Shown here: positions 26,427 through 34,599 of the stretch, one piece after another
How positions within the stretch are numbered: position 1 is the first letter of the stretch
Layout: every line of letters starts with the position of its first letter
NCBI GenBank assembly: GCA_963828385.1
Contig: CAWHEF010000002.1
Location: forward strand, 1,860,001-1,924,000
Direction of reading: 5' to 3'
From: Bog-756 sp963828385
GTDB lineage: Bacteria > Actinomycetota > Acidimicrobiia > Acidimicrobiales > RAAP-2
DNA: 64,000 nucleotides
The notes under the pieces: generated by a model
The model's input: the letters and a program-made list of their open reading frames with translations, nothing else
Told to the model about the DNA's origin: nothing
The model's database searches: none
Position numbers and translations under genes: made by a program

Positions 26427-27362
26427 TTGGGACGCGTCCTTCTGACCCATCCGCTTCCCGAAGGCGGCACGGACCCACTGATCGAGGCCGGACACGAGGT
26501 GAGGCTGCTCCCCGAGGGAGCCGTTCCGGAAGCTGCCATCGGCGACGTCGACGGCCTCGTCTGCCTGCTCACCGACATCGTCGATGCCTCCGTCCTGCGG
26601 ACCGGGGCCGCCGGAGGGCTCAAAGTGGTCAGCGTCGTCGCAGTCGGCTACGACAACGTCGACGTCGCCACGGCATCCTCGCTCGGGATCCCGGTCTGTC
26701 ACACCCCGGGGATCCTGGACGAGACCACCGTGGACCTGGCGTTCCTCCTCGTGCTGGCGGCCAACCGTCTCACTACGGACGCCGAGCGAGACCTTCGGGC
26801 CGGCCGATGGGAAGGGTGGGGCATCTCCGACCACCTGGGGCGCGACGTGCACGGCACGTGCCTCGGGCTCGTCGGCTACGGCCGGATCGCCCGGGCCGTG
26901 GCCCGCCGGGCGCGCGGGTTCGACATGGAGGTGATCCACCACGCCCGGGCCGACACCGGTGAACCGGGCTACGTGGCCACCCTCGGCGAGCTCCTGACCA
27001 GGGCCGACACCGTGAGCCTGCACGTCCCCCTGACGGCGGCGACCAGAGGGCTCATCGGACGCGCCGAGCTGGCGATGATGAAGCCGACCGCGGTCCTGGT
27101 CAACACGGCGCGTGGCCCGGTCATCGACGAGGTGGCGGTGGCCGATGCGCTCTCGTCGGGCCGACTCTTCGCCGCCGGAGTGGACGTCTTCGACGGCGAG
27201 CCGAAGATCGATGCTGCGCTCCTCGCCGCGCCCCGCACGGTGTTGCTGCCCCACATCGGCAGCGCCACCACCCAGACCCGCACGGTCATGTCCCAGATGG
27301 CTTCCCAGGCGGTGTGCGACGTGCTGGCCGGCAGGGAGCCGGCCCACAGGGTTCCGGCCTGA
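26427..27362 (+). CDS. D-2-hydroxyacid dehydrogenase (glyoxylate/hydroxypyruvate-reductase-like)
   Basis: 311 residues from TTG. NAD(P)-binding GLVGYGRIARAVARRA near residue 150, substrate Arg in VNTARGPVIDE, catalytic Glu in GVDVFDGEP and catalytic His in LLPHIGSAT. These define a full-length enzyme reducing 2-oxo acids such as glyoxylate or hydroxypyruvate, or oxidising the hydroxyacid. Glyoxylate is the product expected from the nearby AllA-like enzyme, so the pair may be linked. 13 bases after the cupin stop; likely the same transcript. Confidence 0.88.
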   Translation: MGRVLLTHPLPEGGTDPLIEAGHEVRLLPEGAVPEAAIGDVDGLVCLLTDIVDASVLRTGAAGGLKVVSVVAVGYDNVDVATASSLGIPVCHTPGILDETTVDLAFLLVLAANRLTTDAERDLRAGRWEGWGISDHLGRDVHGTCLGLVGYGRIARAVARRARGFDMEVIHHARADTGEPGYVATLGELLTRADTVSLHVPLTAATRGLIGRAELAMMKPTAVLVNTARGPVIDEVAVADALSSGRLFAAGVDVFDGEPKIDAALLAAPRTVLLPHIGSATTQTRTVMSQMASQAVCDVLAGREPAHRVPA

Positions 27363-27387
27363 GCCCTGCAGCCGAGCCCGGACAGGA

Positions 27388-28044
27388 TCAGCTCCGGTCG
27401 TCTTCCCTTCGGCTCACGGCGATGGGTGATGTGTCCAGATTGAGCAGCTCGATCGTGGTCGCGCCCGAGCGCAGCGACTCGAAGTACCGCTCCTCGTTCG
27501 CCGCCCGCGTGCGTGCCGCCTCCATCACCACCCCCAGGACGTCACCGGGGATGATCACCACACCGTCGGCATCGCCCACCACCCAGTCGCCGTCGGTCAC
27601 CATCACCCCTGCGACAGCGACCGATCCACCGACCGTTCCTCGTTGCCGCTTGGTCGCGCCCCGCAGCGCAACCGTCGCCGAGAACACGGGAAAGCCCACC
27701 GCGCCGATGGAAGCGACGTCCCGTACGCCTCCGTCGATAACCAATCCGGCGAGTCCCCTTGCCCGCGCCCCGGTGGTCAACACCTCGCCCCAGTAGCCCC
27801 GTTCGGGCACTTCCCCCACGTCGACCACCAGTGCCGAGCCGGAAGGGGCCTCGGCCACCGCCACATGGATGGCGAGGTTGTCCCCCGGGCTACAACGGAC
27901 GGGAACCGCCGGCGCCGCCAGGGCGGCTCCCGGCCACACGGCGCGCAGCCTCGGTGGCATCGTTCTCGCCCCCGACTCGCCGAGGGTGGCAGCCCCGAGC
28001 GTCGCCAGCTCAGCCGCCGGTTCGCTCGCCGGGTCGTCGATCAC
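27388..28044 (-). CDS. RraA-like / 4-hydroxy-4-methyl-2-oxoglutarate aldolase family protein
   Basis: 218 residues. The RraA-fold signature YWGEVLTTGARARGLAGLVIDGGVRDV and GDWVVGDADGVVIIP are intact. The family includes HMG/oxaloacetate aldolases and a ribonuclease regulator; the retained Gly-Glu and Arg-Asp motif residues favour a catabolic aldolase. The GTG overlaps the RidA stop (GTGA). Converges on the hydroxyacid dehydrogenase with a 25-bp gap. Confidence 0.82.
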   Translation of the reverse strand: MIDDPASEPAAELATLGAATLGESGARTMPPRLRAVWPGAALAAPAVPVRCSPGDNLAIHVAVAEAPSGSALVVDVGEVPERGYWGEVLTTGARARGLAGLVIDGGVRDVASIGAVGFPVFSATVALRGATKRQRGTVGGSVAVAGVMVTDGDWVVGDADGVVIIPGDVLGVVMEAARTRAANEERYFESLRSGATTIELLNLDTSPIAVSRREDDRS

Positions 28045-28517
28045 GTCCCGTCCACGGCCACGGTCACCTCGATCTCGACCGCTCCACCCCGGGGTAGCGC
28101 CGCCACACCAATCGCGGACCGGGTGTGGCGTCCACTCGGGCCGAACACCTCCGCCAGCACCCTGCTGGCGCCGTCCACGACCGCCGGCTGCTCGTGGAAG
28201 TCGGGGGCCGACGCTACGTAACCGGTGACGGTGAGCACACGCTCGATCCTGTCCAGCGTTCCGAGGGAACCCTCGAGCACCGACAGCGCGTTCAGCGCGC
28301 AGACGGCAGCGGCGTCCGCACCTTCCTCGGTGGTCACATCGATGCCGAGCGCCCCGACGCAGGTGAGCGCACCGTCGACCCGGGGCAGCTGTCCCGAAGT
28401 CCTGGCGATGCCGTTGTGGACCACCACGGAGTCGAGTGGTTCGTGGGGGAGGTGCGGGCCGTGGAGGACGAGACCGAGCTCGGCCAGCCGAGCACGGATG
28501 CGGCCTTCAGCGACCAC
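28041..28517 (-). CDS. RidA (YjgF/YER057c/UK114) family protein
   Basis: 158 residues, longer than classic RidA (~128) because of an N-terminal extension (RIRARLAELGLVL). That extension is the mark of the subgroup with GIARTSGQLPRVDGAL. The core VLTVTGYVASAPDFHEQPAVVDGASRVLAEVFG and HTRSAIGVAALPRGGAVEIEV is typical, including the Arg that positions imines. RidA-type proteins hydrolyse reactive enamine/imine intermediates; some subgroups serve specific catabolic pathways. Coupled to the RraA-like gene. Confidence 0.87.
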   Translation of the reverse strand: MVAEGRIRARLAELGLVLHGPHLPHEPLDSVVVHNGIARTSGQLPRVDGALTCVGALGIDVTTEEGADAAAVCALNALSVLEGSLGTLDRIERVLTVTGYVASAPDFHEQPAVVDGASRVLAEVFGPSGRHTRSAIGVAALPRGGAVEIEVTVAVDGT

Positions 28518-28571
28518 GACCCAGCGCCCTCAGCTCCAGATGCTCGGCGTGCCCGACGGACCGGCCGCAGA

Positions 28572-29012
28572 TCATCGGGGCTCGCAGATGACCACAGGGA
28601 TGGTCCGGTCGGTGCGGCGTTGGTAGTTGGCGTATCCCTTGTACGCGGCCACGATCTCACCCCACATCTCCTGGCGCTCCTCGTCGGTCGCCGTCCGGGC
28701 CCGCATCTTCCGCCGCTTGCCGGCCATGGTCACGTCGACGTCGGGGTTGGCCACGAGATTGCGGTACCAGTCCGGATGGCGTTCGTCACCTCCCTTGGAT
28801 GCCACCAGGACGATGCGGCGATCATCGGCGATCGGAGCCGTGAGCATGGTCGAGCGTGGCTTCCCGGACTTCCGCCCTACCGTCTGGAGCTCGACCGCCG
28901 GCATCCCGAACGCTTTGCCGAGCACCCGACCTCCGGTGAGCGTCACGATGGCGTGGTGGGTTCGGTTCATCGCCTTCAACCCGACGTCGGCCATGATGTG
29001 CTGCACTCGCAT
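28572..29012 (-). CDS. Ddn-like F420-dependent nitroreductase family protein
   Basis: 146 residues, starting MRVQHIMADVGLKAMNRTHHAI after a GAGGTG ribosome site. The split-barrel signature LQTVGRKSGKPRSTMLTAPI and VASKGGDERHPDWYRNLVANPDVDV is diagnostic of deazaflavin (F420)-dependent nitroreductases, found mainly in actinobacteria. The C-terminal YANYQRRTDRTIPVVICEPR completes the domain. Reduces quinones or other electrophiles with F420H2; the substrate is unknown. Confidence 0.9.
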   Translation of the reverse strand: MRVQHIMADVGLKAMNRTHHAIVTLTGGRVLGKAFGMPAVELQTVGRKSGKPRSTMLTAPIADDRRIVLVASKGGDERHPDWYRNLVANPDVDVTMAGKRRKMRARTATDEERQEMWGEIVAAYKGYANYQRRTDRTIPVVICEPR

Positions 29013-29037
29013 GTCGGCACCTCGCTCTGCCTGTCGG

Positions 29038-29063
29038 CCCTGCCGTTCTGCCCTGCCGTTCGG
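29038..29063 (+). repeat. 13-bp tandem duplication
   Basis: CCCTGCCGTTCTG is followed directly by CCCTGCCGTTCGG, in the divergent region between the Ddn-like and sulfatase genes. Confidence 0.7.
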
Positions 29064-29140
29064 CGAGTCCACTGGATCCACCGTCAGGACGCCAAGCGTG
29101 CCACAGACCGGTTCACCGCGTTGTCACCATCGGCAGTGCC

Positions 29141-29152
29141 TACAATCCCAGG
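29141..29152 (+). promoter_or_regulatory. leaderless-type -10 box (TACAAT) before a short ORF
   Basis: TACAAT (29141-29146), six bases, then ATG at 29153. Same geometry as at 7364. Probably the promoter for the short leader ORF and the sulfatase downstream. Confidence 0.45.
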
Positions 29153-29218
29153 ATGCCTCCCGAGCGAATCGCCCACGCACCCGGCGCCCGCTGGTCGGGA
29201 CCAAGCGGCAAGCGCTGA
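29153..29218 (+). CDS. possible 21-residue leader peptide ahead of the sulfatase
   Basis: ATG to TGA, 22 codons, beginning MPPERIAHAPG and ending SGKR. Basic, with no hydrophobic segment. It starts exactly six bases after a TACAAT box and stops eight bases before the sulfatase ATG. Translation of it could deliver ribosomes to the sulfatase start, which lacks a clear ribosome site. There is no recognisable run of any regulatory amino acid. It could be chance. Confidence 0.3.
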   Translation: MPPERIAHAPGARWSGPSGKR

Positions 29219-29226
29219 GACCGACC

Positions 29227-31521
29227 ATGGAGCCGAGAGCCTTCGAGGGAGTCATCGGCGACGACTTCGCCACCTCCGTCCCGTGGTGGCCGAAACGTCC
29301 GCGGGCTGAGCCGGGCCAGCCGAACGTCGTGCTCGTCGTCCTGGACGACGTCGGGTTCGCCCAGCTCGGTTGTTTCGGCTCGGACATCAGGACCCCCGTC
29401 TTCGACACCCTGGCCCGAGGCGGGCTCACCTACACGAACTTCCACACCACTGCCCTTTGCTCCCCGACCCGGGCGTGCCTGCTCACCGGCCGCAACCACC
29501 ATCGCAACGGCATGGGCAGGATCATCGAGCTGGCCACCGGGTTTCCCGGCTACGACGCCACCATCCCCCGGACCAACGGCTTCCTGTCCGAGATGCTGCT
29601 CCCCCATGGGTATGCCACCCTCGCCATCGGGAAGTGGCACCTGACGCCGGAGGACGAGGGCCACCTCGCCGCACCCCGGACCAACTGGCCGCTCGGCCGG
29701 GGCTTCGAGCGCTTCTACGGATTCCACCAGGGTGAGACCCATCAGTTCGTCCCCGCCCTCGTCAGCGACAACCACCAGATCGCCCCGCCGCGGTCCTACG
29801 GAGAGGGCTACCACCTGACCGAGGACCTGGTCGACCAGGCCATCGGCTGCCTCGCCGACCTCCGGTCGGCGGATCCCGACAAGCCGTTCCTCCTCTACTT
29901 CTGTCCCGGTGCGTGCCACTCCCCCCACCAGTCCCCGGCCCGCTGGATGGAGGACTACCGGGGCGCCTTCGACGCCGGCTGGGACACATGGCGTGAGCAG
30001 ACGCTTTCCAGGCAGCTCGCCTCAGGCGTCGTTCCCGAGGGCACCGAGCTCTCCCCCCGCCCCGAGTGGGTGCCGGCGTGGGACGATCTGTCGGCCGGCG
30101 AGCACACCCTCTACGCCCGCTACATGGAGGCGTTCGCCGGCTTCTTGTCCCACACCGACCACCACGTCGGACGCCTGCTCGAGTTCCTGCGCCGGAGCGG
30201 GGACTTCGACAACACGATCGTCCTCGTCCTGTCCGACAACGGCGCCAGCTCCGAGGGCGGCCCCACGGGCTCGGTCAACGACCTCCGGGTCTGGAACGTG
30301 GCGCCCCGCACCGTGGGAGAGGCCCTCGATCGCATCGATGACATAGGCGGCCCGCTGTGCCACAACAACTATCCCTGGGGATGGACGGTCGCCGGCAACA
30401 CGCCGTTCCGGCGCTGGAAGCGCGAGGTCCACGAGGGTGGCGTGGCCGACCCGCTCATCGTCCACTGGCCGGCGGGCATCGGCGATCCCGGCACGCTCCG
30501 ACGCCACTACGTACACGCCATCGACGTGCTTCCCACCCTGCTCGAGGTCCTCCGGATACCGGCTCCTGACGCCATCGGGGGCGTCGACCAGAGCCCGATC
30601 GACGGGATCTCGTTCGCACCCACCTTCTCCGACCCGCGTGCCCCGGACCGCCACACCGTCCAGTACTACGAGATGTTCGGCTGCCGCGCCCTCTACCAGG
30701 ACGGCTGGAAGGCGGTCACCTACCACCCGATCCAGGACACGTCGGTGAGCTTCGTCGACGACGCCTGGGAGCTCTACCACGTGGCGGCAGATGCGTCCGA
30801 GTGCCACGACCTCGGCGCCGCCGAGCCCGACCGGCTCCGCCGGATGGTGGACCGCTGGTGGGAGGAGGCCAGGCGCAACGGGGTCCTCCCCCTCGACAAC
30901 CGGCCGTTCTCCGACTTCGTGCAGGACAGGCCGGTGCTGGTGCCGCCGCGGTCCCGGTACGAGTACCTCCCTGGTGCTGCCTCGGTACCTGAGATCGTCG
31001 CCGTCAACGTGCGCAACCGGTCGCATCGGATCAGCACCCGGATCGAGCTGCCGGAACCGGCTCCGGGAGGACCTGGTGGTACCCCGGCCGAAGGCGTCCT
31101 CCTCGCCCAGGGGTCCGGACTCGGCGGGTGGTCTCTGTACCTGTCCGAGGGTCGACCGGCGTACGTGCACAACTTCGTCTCCCTCATCGAGCATCACACT
31201 GAGGCCGTCGACACCCTGGCTCCCGGGCGTCACGAGGTCGTCTTCTTCTTCGAGCGCACCGGAGAGCACCGGGGTGTCGGCCGGCTGCTCGTCGACGGGG
31301 TCGAGGCCGGAACGGTCGATATCCCCCAATTCACGCTGAACCGCTTTTCCTTGACGGGTGCCGGTGTCACCTGCGGGTACGGCAACGGACTTCCGGTCAC
31401 TCGCCGCTACGAGGGGACGTTTCCGTTCACCGGCCGCATCCTCGAGGCGTCGGTCGAGGTCGACGGGCCACCCTCCGTGGACCCCGAAGCGGAGGTGAGA
31501 GATGCCCTCACCTCCCAGTAA
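29227..31521 (+). CDS. arylsulfatase-type sulfatase
   Basis: 764 residues. Formylglycine motif CSPTRACLLTGR with Cys78 as the residue to be oxidised; metal-binding D40-D41 in VVLDDVGFAQLG; further active-site motifs GKWHLTPEDEGH, CHSPHQSP and VLSDNGASSEGG. The C-terminal ~130 residues form a beta-rich accessory domain (GLGGWSLYLSEGRPAYVHNF, FTLNRFSLTGAGVTCGYG). The size and order match large arylsulfatases of actinobacteria and mycobacteria. No signal peptide is visible, so a cytoplasmic location is likely. Needs a formylglycine-generating enzyme, which is not in this window. Followed 63 bp later by an LLM oxidoreductase. Confidence 0.9.
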   Translation: MEPRAFEGVIGDDFATSVPWWPKRPRAEPGQPNVVLVVLDDVGFAQLGCFGSDIRTPVFDTLARGGLTYTNFHTTALCSPTRACLLTGRNHHRNGMGRIIELATGFPGYDATIPRTNGFLSEMLLPHGYATLAIGKWHLTPEDEGHLAAPRTNWPLGRGFERFYGFHQGETHQFVPALVSDNHQIAPPRSYGEGYHLTEDLVDQAIGCLADLRSADPDKPFLLYFCPGACHSPHQSPARWMEDYRGAFDAGWDTWREQTLSRQLASGVVPEGTELSPRPEWVPAWDDLSAGEHTLYARYMEAFAGFLSHTDHHVGRLLEFLRRSGDFDNTIVLVLSDNGASSEGGPTGSVNDLRVWNVAPRTVGEALDRIDDIGGPLCHNNYPWGWTVAGNTPFRRWKREVHEGGVADPLIVHWPAGIGDPGTLRRHYVHAIDVLPTLLEVLRIPAPDAIGGVDQSPIDGISFAPTFSDPRAPDRHTVQYYEMFGCRALYQDGWKAVTYHPIQDTSVSFVDDAWELYHVAADASECHDLGAAEPDRLRRMVDRWWEEARRNGVLPLDNRPFSDFVQDRPVLVPPRSRYEYLPGAASVPEIVAVNVRNRSHRISTRIELPEPAPGGPGGTPAEGVLLAQGSGLGGWSLYLSEGRPAYVHNFVSLIEHHTEAVDTLAPGRHEVVFFFERTGEHRGVGRLLVDGVEAGTVDIPQFTLNRFSLTGAGVTCGYGNGLPVTRRYEGTFPFTGRILEASVEVDGPPSVDPEAEVRDALTSQ

Positions 31522-31545
31522 GACCTCACCGCCCGATAGAACGGC

Positions 31546-31581
31546 ACGTCCCGGAAGGACGCCACATCCCGGAAGGACACA
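31546..31581 (+). repeat. 18-bp tandem duplication that doubles a ribosome-binding site
   Basis: ACGTCCCGGAAGGACGCC is followed by ACATCCCGGAAGGACACA. The second GGAAGGA is the likely ribosome site of the LLM gene at 31585; the first is an exact spare copy. Confidence 0.75.
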
Positions 31582-31584
31582 TCG

Positions 31585-32460
31585 ATGAAGGTCGCCATCA
31601 CGCTCGGTACCGTGCGCCCCGCCCTCTGGGAGACGGTGACGCTCGAAGCCGACCGGCTCGGGTTCGAGTCGGTGTGGATGCCCGAGCACCTCGTCGTGCC
31701 GGTCGCCACCTACGGGAGCCCGTTCGCCGGAGTGGACCATCCCCCCGTCCCCCCTGACGTTCCGCTGTTCGATGCCTTCGCCTACCTCGCCTTCCTGGCC
31801 GGCCGGACGGAGCGGATCCGCTTCGGCACCCACGTCTACAACATCGGCCTCCGCCACCCCTTCGTCGTGGCCCGGTCCGTGTCCACCTTCGATCAGCTCT
31901 CGGGCGGCCGGCTGGAGTTCGGCATCGGCGCCAGCTGGCTGGCGGCCGAGTGGGAGGCCGTCGGCCTCGATTTCGTCCACCGGGGCCGACGGATCGACGA
32001 GTCGATCGCCGTGTGCCAGCGTTTGTGGAGCGAGTCGATGGTGGAGCACCACGGGGACCAGTTCGACTTCGGCCCGGTCATGTTCGAGCCCAAGCCCACC
32101 CAGCGGCCGTGGCCTCCCCTCCATGTCGGGGGCGACGGTGCCGCCGCCCTGCGCCGGGCGGCCACGGTGGGCGACGGGTGGATCCCCATGAACCACACCG
32201 TCGAGGAGATCCCCGCTGCCGCAACCCGGCTCGCCGAGCTCCGTGAGGCGGCGGAGCGCCCCGGCGCAGTCGAGATCACACTCGGCGCGCCAAGCGCGGA
32301 CCTCCCCTGCATCCGACGCTGCGCCGAGGCCGGGGTGGGACGGGTGCTCGTGCGGCCGTGGGCGCGGAGCCGCGATGCCGTCGAGGGGATGCGACGGTTC
32401 GCCGAAGAGGTGCTCGAGCAGGCCAGCGCGCTGCCGGTGGCTTCGACGGGTCCGAGCTGA
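31585..32460 (+). CDS. LLM-class F420-dependent oxidoreductase
   Basis: 291 residues. The luciferase-like TIM-barrel opening MKVAITLGTVRPALWETVTLEADRLGFESVWMPEHL, the ERIRFGTHVYNIGLRHPFVVARSVSTFDQLSGGRLEFGIGASWL core and HVGGDGAAALRRAATVGDGWIP are diagnostic of the TIGR03619-like actinobacterial group. That group uses F420 rather than FMN. Redox substrate unknown; position after the sulfatase suggests joint transcription. Confidence 0.88.
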   Translation: MKVAITLGTVRPALWETVTLEADRLGFESVWMPEHLVVPVATYGSPFAGVDHPPVPPDVPLFDAFAYLAFLAGRTERIRFGTHVYNIGLRHPFVVARSVSTFDQLSGGRLEFGIGASWLAAEWEAVGLDFVHRGRRIDESIAVCQRLWSESMVEHHGDQFDFGPVMFEPKPTQRPWPPLHVGGDGAAALRRAATVGDGWIPMNHTVEEIPAAATRLAELREAAERPGAVEITLGAPSADLPCIRRCAEAGVGRVLVRPWARSRDAVEGMRRFAEEVLEQASALPVASTGPS

Positions 32461-32561
32461 TCCGGTGCCCAGGGAAGAGGGTTGGTGTTGCGGCCAATTA
32501 CAGTGGTCCCTCTTTTGTCGATCGCGATTGAGAAGCTGACTGCCAATGCCGAACGTCCGAG

Positions 32562-33503
32562 TCAAGTCGATGATCGCGAATTCCTGCTCCAACGCTGCCC
32601 ATAGTCAGCTCCGAGGACCGCTCCCAGGTGGATAGCAATGCCCAGAGCCACCAGGGTGGCAAGTATCGTCATGATCGCTCCGATAGGACCGTAGGAAGAC
32701 TCGTTGGTCACGATCGTCCATGACGCCCAGACCCGGACATAGAGACCCACGAGGCCGTAACAGACAGCGGTCGCCAGGCCTGTAATAAACAGCGGCCGCC
32801 AGCGGACATTGCCCGCTAGGAGGGTATGCACACTCCACCACCAAAACACGATCGAGAACAGGAACTGGATGATGCCACCCGGGATTGGGCCGCCAACGGG
32901 CTCAACTCTGCGTCCAATGAAAAATTGGATCATGAGGTAGCCGGCAGCTCCGACCAGCCAGTGCGCTCGCCGTGCTGGCTTCTTCCATCCCAGAATCGTC
33001 TGGGCAAAGACCTTCCCGTACCAGTTCTGGAGGATCTTGGCCATCGAGTCCGCCCCTATGACGGTCAGGACTGCTCCGACGATCGTGAATGCGGTGATCG
33101 AGGACGTGCCATGAGCAAAGAGTGAGGTGACGTCGTGGGCTGCCTCTGGGCTGAATCCACTGCGGGTGACCAGGGCATGAGGAAGGTCACGGCCGATAAG
33201 AGCCGAAACGAGGAGAAGGAAGGGAATGAAAGAGAGGATAAATGCAGCGGAGAACTGAATCGAACTGTCGACGAATCCCAGTTCGCTAAGGCGGTTCCAT
33301 ATTTTCCCGATCGCCATCGCTTCAAAACGCTCTCGCACCGCTGAGCCGAGCTGTCTGGAAGCGGATGCGAATCGCGCCATTTGGGTCATGCGTCGGTTCG
33401 CAGGTTCCCCTATGTCAGAAGGATGGGCGACAGGTTCGTTGCTGGGAACGAACCTGCGACTCGGATCCTCGGATCGCACTTCACCGCTATCTGTCTCCGA
33501 CAT
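32562..33503 (-). CDS. YihY/BrkB-type membrane protein
   Basis: 313 residues from the ATG at 33503, chosen because GGAGGGAGC lies eight bases upstream (the ATG at 33521 lacks one). A ~75-residue soluble N-terminus is followed by about six membrane segments (FSAAFILSFIPFLLLVSALIG, ITAFTIVGAVLTVIGADS, FLFSIVFWWWSVHTLLAG, LFITGLATAVCYGLVGLYVRVW, IMTILATLVALGIAIHLGAVLGADY). The family is unrelated to ribonuclease BN despite old annotation; its function is unknown, with suggested roles in transport or envelope. Base composition is clearly less GC-rich than around it, with AT-rich runs, hinting at acquisition from elsewhere. Confidence 0.75.
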   Translation of the reverse strand: MSETDSGEVRSEDPSRRFVPSNEPVAHPSDIGEPANRRMTQMARFASASRQLGSAVRERFEAMAIGKIWNRLSELGFVDSSIQFSAAFILSFIPFLLLVSALIGRDLPHALVTRSGFSPEAAHDVTSLFAHGTSSITAFTIVGAVLTVIGADSMAKILQNWYGKVFAQTILGWKKPARRAHWLVGAAGYLMIQFFIGRRVEPVGGPIPGGIIQFLFSIVFWWWSVHTLLAGNVRWRPLFITGLATAVCYGLVGLYVRVWASWTIVTNESSYGPIGAIMTILATLVALGIAIHLGAVLGADYGQRWSRNSRSST

Positions 33504-33898
33504 CGACAGCTCCCTCCACATTGGGCCGAGTCCACGACTAGCAGGACGGCATCAACGATGGGAGTGGTCGTGGGATCACACCATCCATCATTGCAATGCC
33601 GATGTCACTTACCGCTCCCCAAATGGCGATTGAGGCCAATACCAAAGCCCTTTGTTGGCCATCACCGGGGGCCATGTCACAACTTGCCCTCCTGCTACCC
33701 GCCCAGGTTTCACCGATTTCAGACGAAGGCGGCCTCAAGCACCCGCCCATGATGCCGCGTCCGAGCTACGCAGCCCTGAACAATCTCAGACGGTCGGCGA
33801 CTGGGAGCGAGCCGAAGTTGCGAACGAGCACGGCAGCGATGAGTTTCGACGCGGCTCCCCGTCTGGAAGGGTGACGATGCTCACCCTAGGAGGAAGGC
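33504..33898. other. 395-bp stretch without a confident gene
   Basis: Lies between the YihY gene and the VOC gene and shares the lower GC of the former. A 70-codon minus-strand frame (33538-33750) contains one hydrophobic segment ALVLASIAIWGAV but has no ribosome site and no recognisable family. A 92-codon plus-strand frame (33596-33874) is likewise unsupported. The right end carries AGGAGGAAGGC, the ribosome site for 33899. Confidence 0.5.
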
Positions 33899-34291
33899 AT
33901 GACCACTACCACCGCACGCATCAGCAAACTCGCCAACGTCGTGATCCCGGTTGCGGACGTCGATCGGGCGATCGAGTTCTACACCGGTCCACTCGGGCTG
34001 GAGAAGCGCACCGACATTCCGTTCGGCGGCCAATACCGTTGGGTCGAGGTGGCACCGGCCGAGGCGGACACGGTGATCGCGATCGCCCCTCCCGGGCCCG
34101 ACGGAGAGACCGGCGGCCGGCAGACCGGCATCAGTCTGCAGACCGACGATATCGACGCCTTCCACGATGAACTCAAGGCGGGGGGCGTGGATGTCGACGC
34201 CCAGGTCAGCCGTATGGGAGACCCGGTGCCACCGATGTTCTTGTTGCGCGACCCTGAGGGCAACGTGCTGCTGGTTGTGGAGATCGCCTGA
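33899..34291 (+). CDS. VOC (glyoxalase/bleomycin-resistance fold) protein
   Basis: 130 residues after a strong AGGAGGAAGGC site. The paired beta-alpha-beta modules read KLANVVIPVADVDRAIEFYTGPLGLEKR and GISLQTDDIDAFHDELKAGGVDVDAQVS, with RDPEGNVLLVVE at the C-terminus. Metal-binding positions are only partly evident. Could be a dioxygenase-like, isomerase or binding protein; the substrate is unknown. Stands alone. Confidence 0.87.
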   Translation: MTTTTARISKLANVVIPVADVDRAIEFYTGPLGLEKRTDIPFGGQYRWVEVAPAEADTVIAIAPPGPDGETGGRQTGISLQTDDIDAFHDELKAGGVDVDAQVSRMGDPVPPMFLLRDPEGNVLLVVEIA

Positions 34292-34599
34292 TCGGCGCAC
34301 CGGAGCCGGCGCCAGTGTCCACGGGGGCGTCGGCCGGGAGGGTCTCGGAGGGGCCGCCCGGTCACCGCCCCGGGCATGGAGAGCTATCCACGACAGTCCT
34401 CCAGCCGGATGGCTCCGCTCGTAGTCGAGCGGAGCTGGGTCTCCCTCGGTTACCGCGGGCCGGTCCCGAACGATCCTTCCGGCGCCAACAACGAAGCCCG
34501 TCGGCCAGGGCGACAGGGCCATAGCGACAATTTGGGGCTCGAGGAGTGCACCATCGGTCTCCGAAGGCTGCAACCAACATTTGCCGGTCGCGGCGCTGA
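34292..34599. other. 308-bp convergent intergenic region
   Basis: Between the VOC gene (plus) and the MaoC gene (minus). Contains the strong hairpin at 34412-34435. I see no supported coding frame or further repeat. Confidence 0.5.
34412..34435. terminator. strong hairpin, probable bidirectional terminator
   Basis: GCTCCGCTCG and CGAGCGGAGC pair perfectly over 10 bp with a TAGT loop. Placed between convergent genes, about 120 bp after the VOC stop. No T-run, as often in high-GC genomes. Confidence 0.45.

Noticed and set aside
30022..32592. Minus-strand open frame of 856 codons opposite the sulfatase and LLM genes
   Set aside because: It is a shadow of two well-supported plus-strand genes; composition is Arg/His/Gly-rich with no domain.
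33538..33750. Small membrane protein on the minus strand
   Set aside because: One hydrophobic segment but no ribosome site, no known family and unusual composition.
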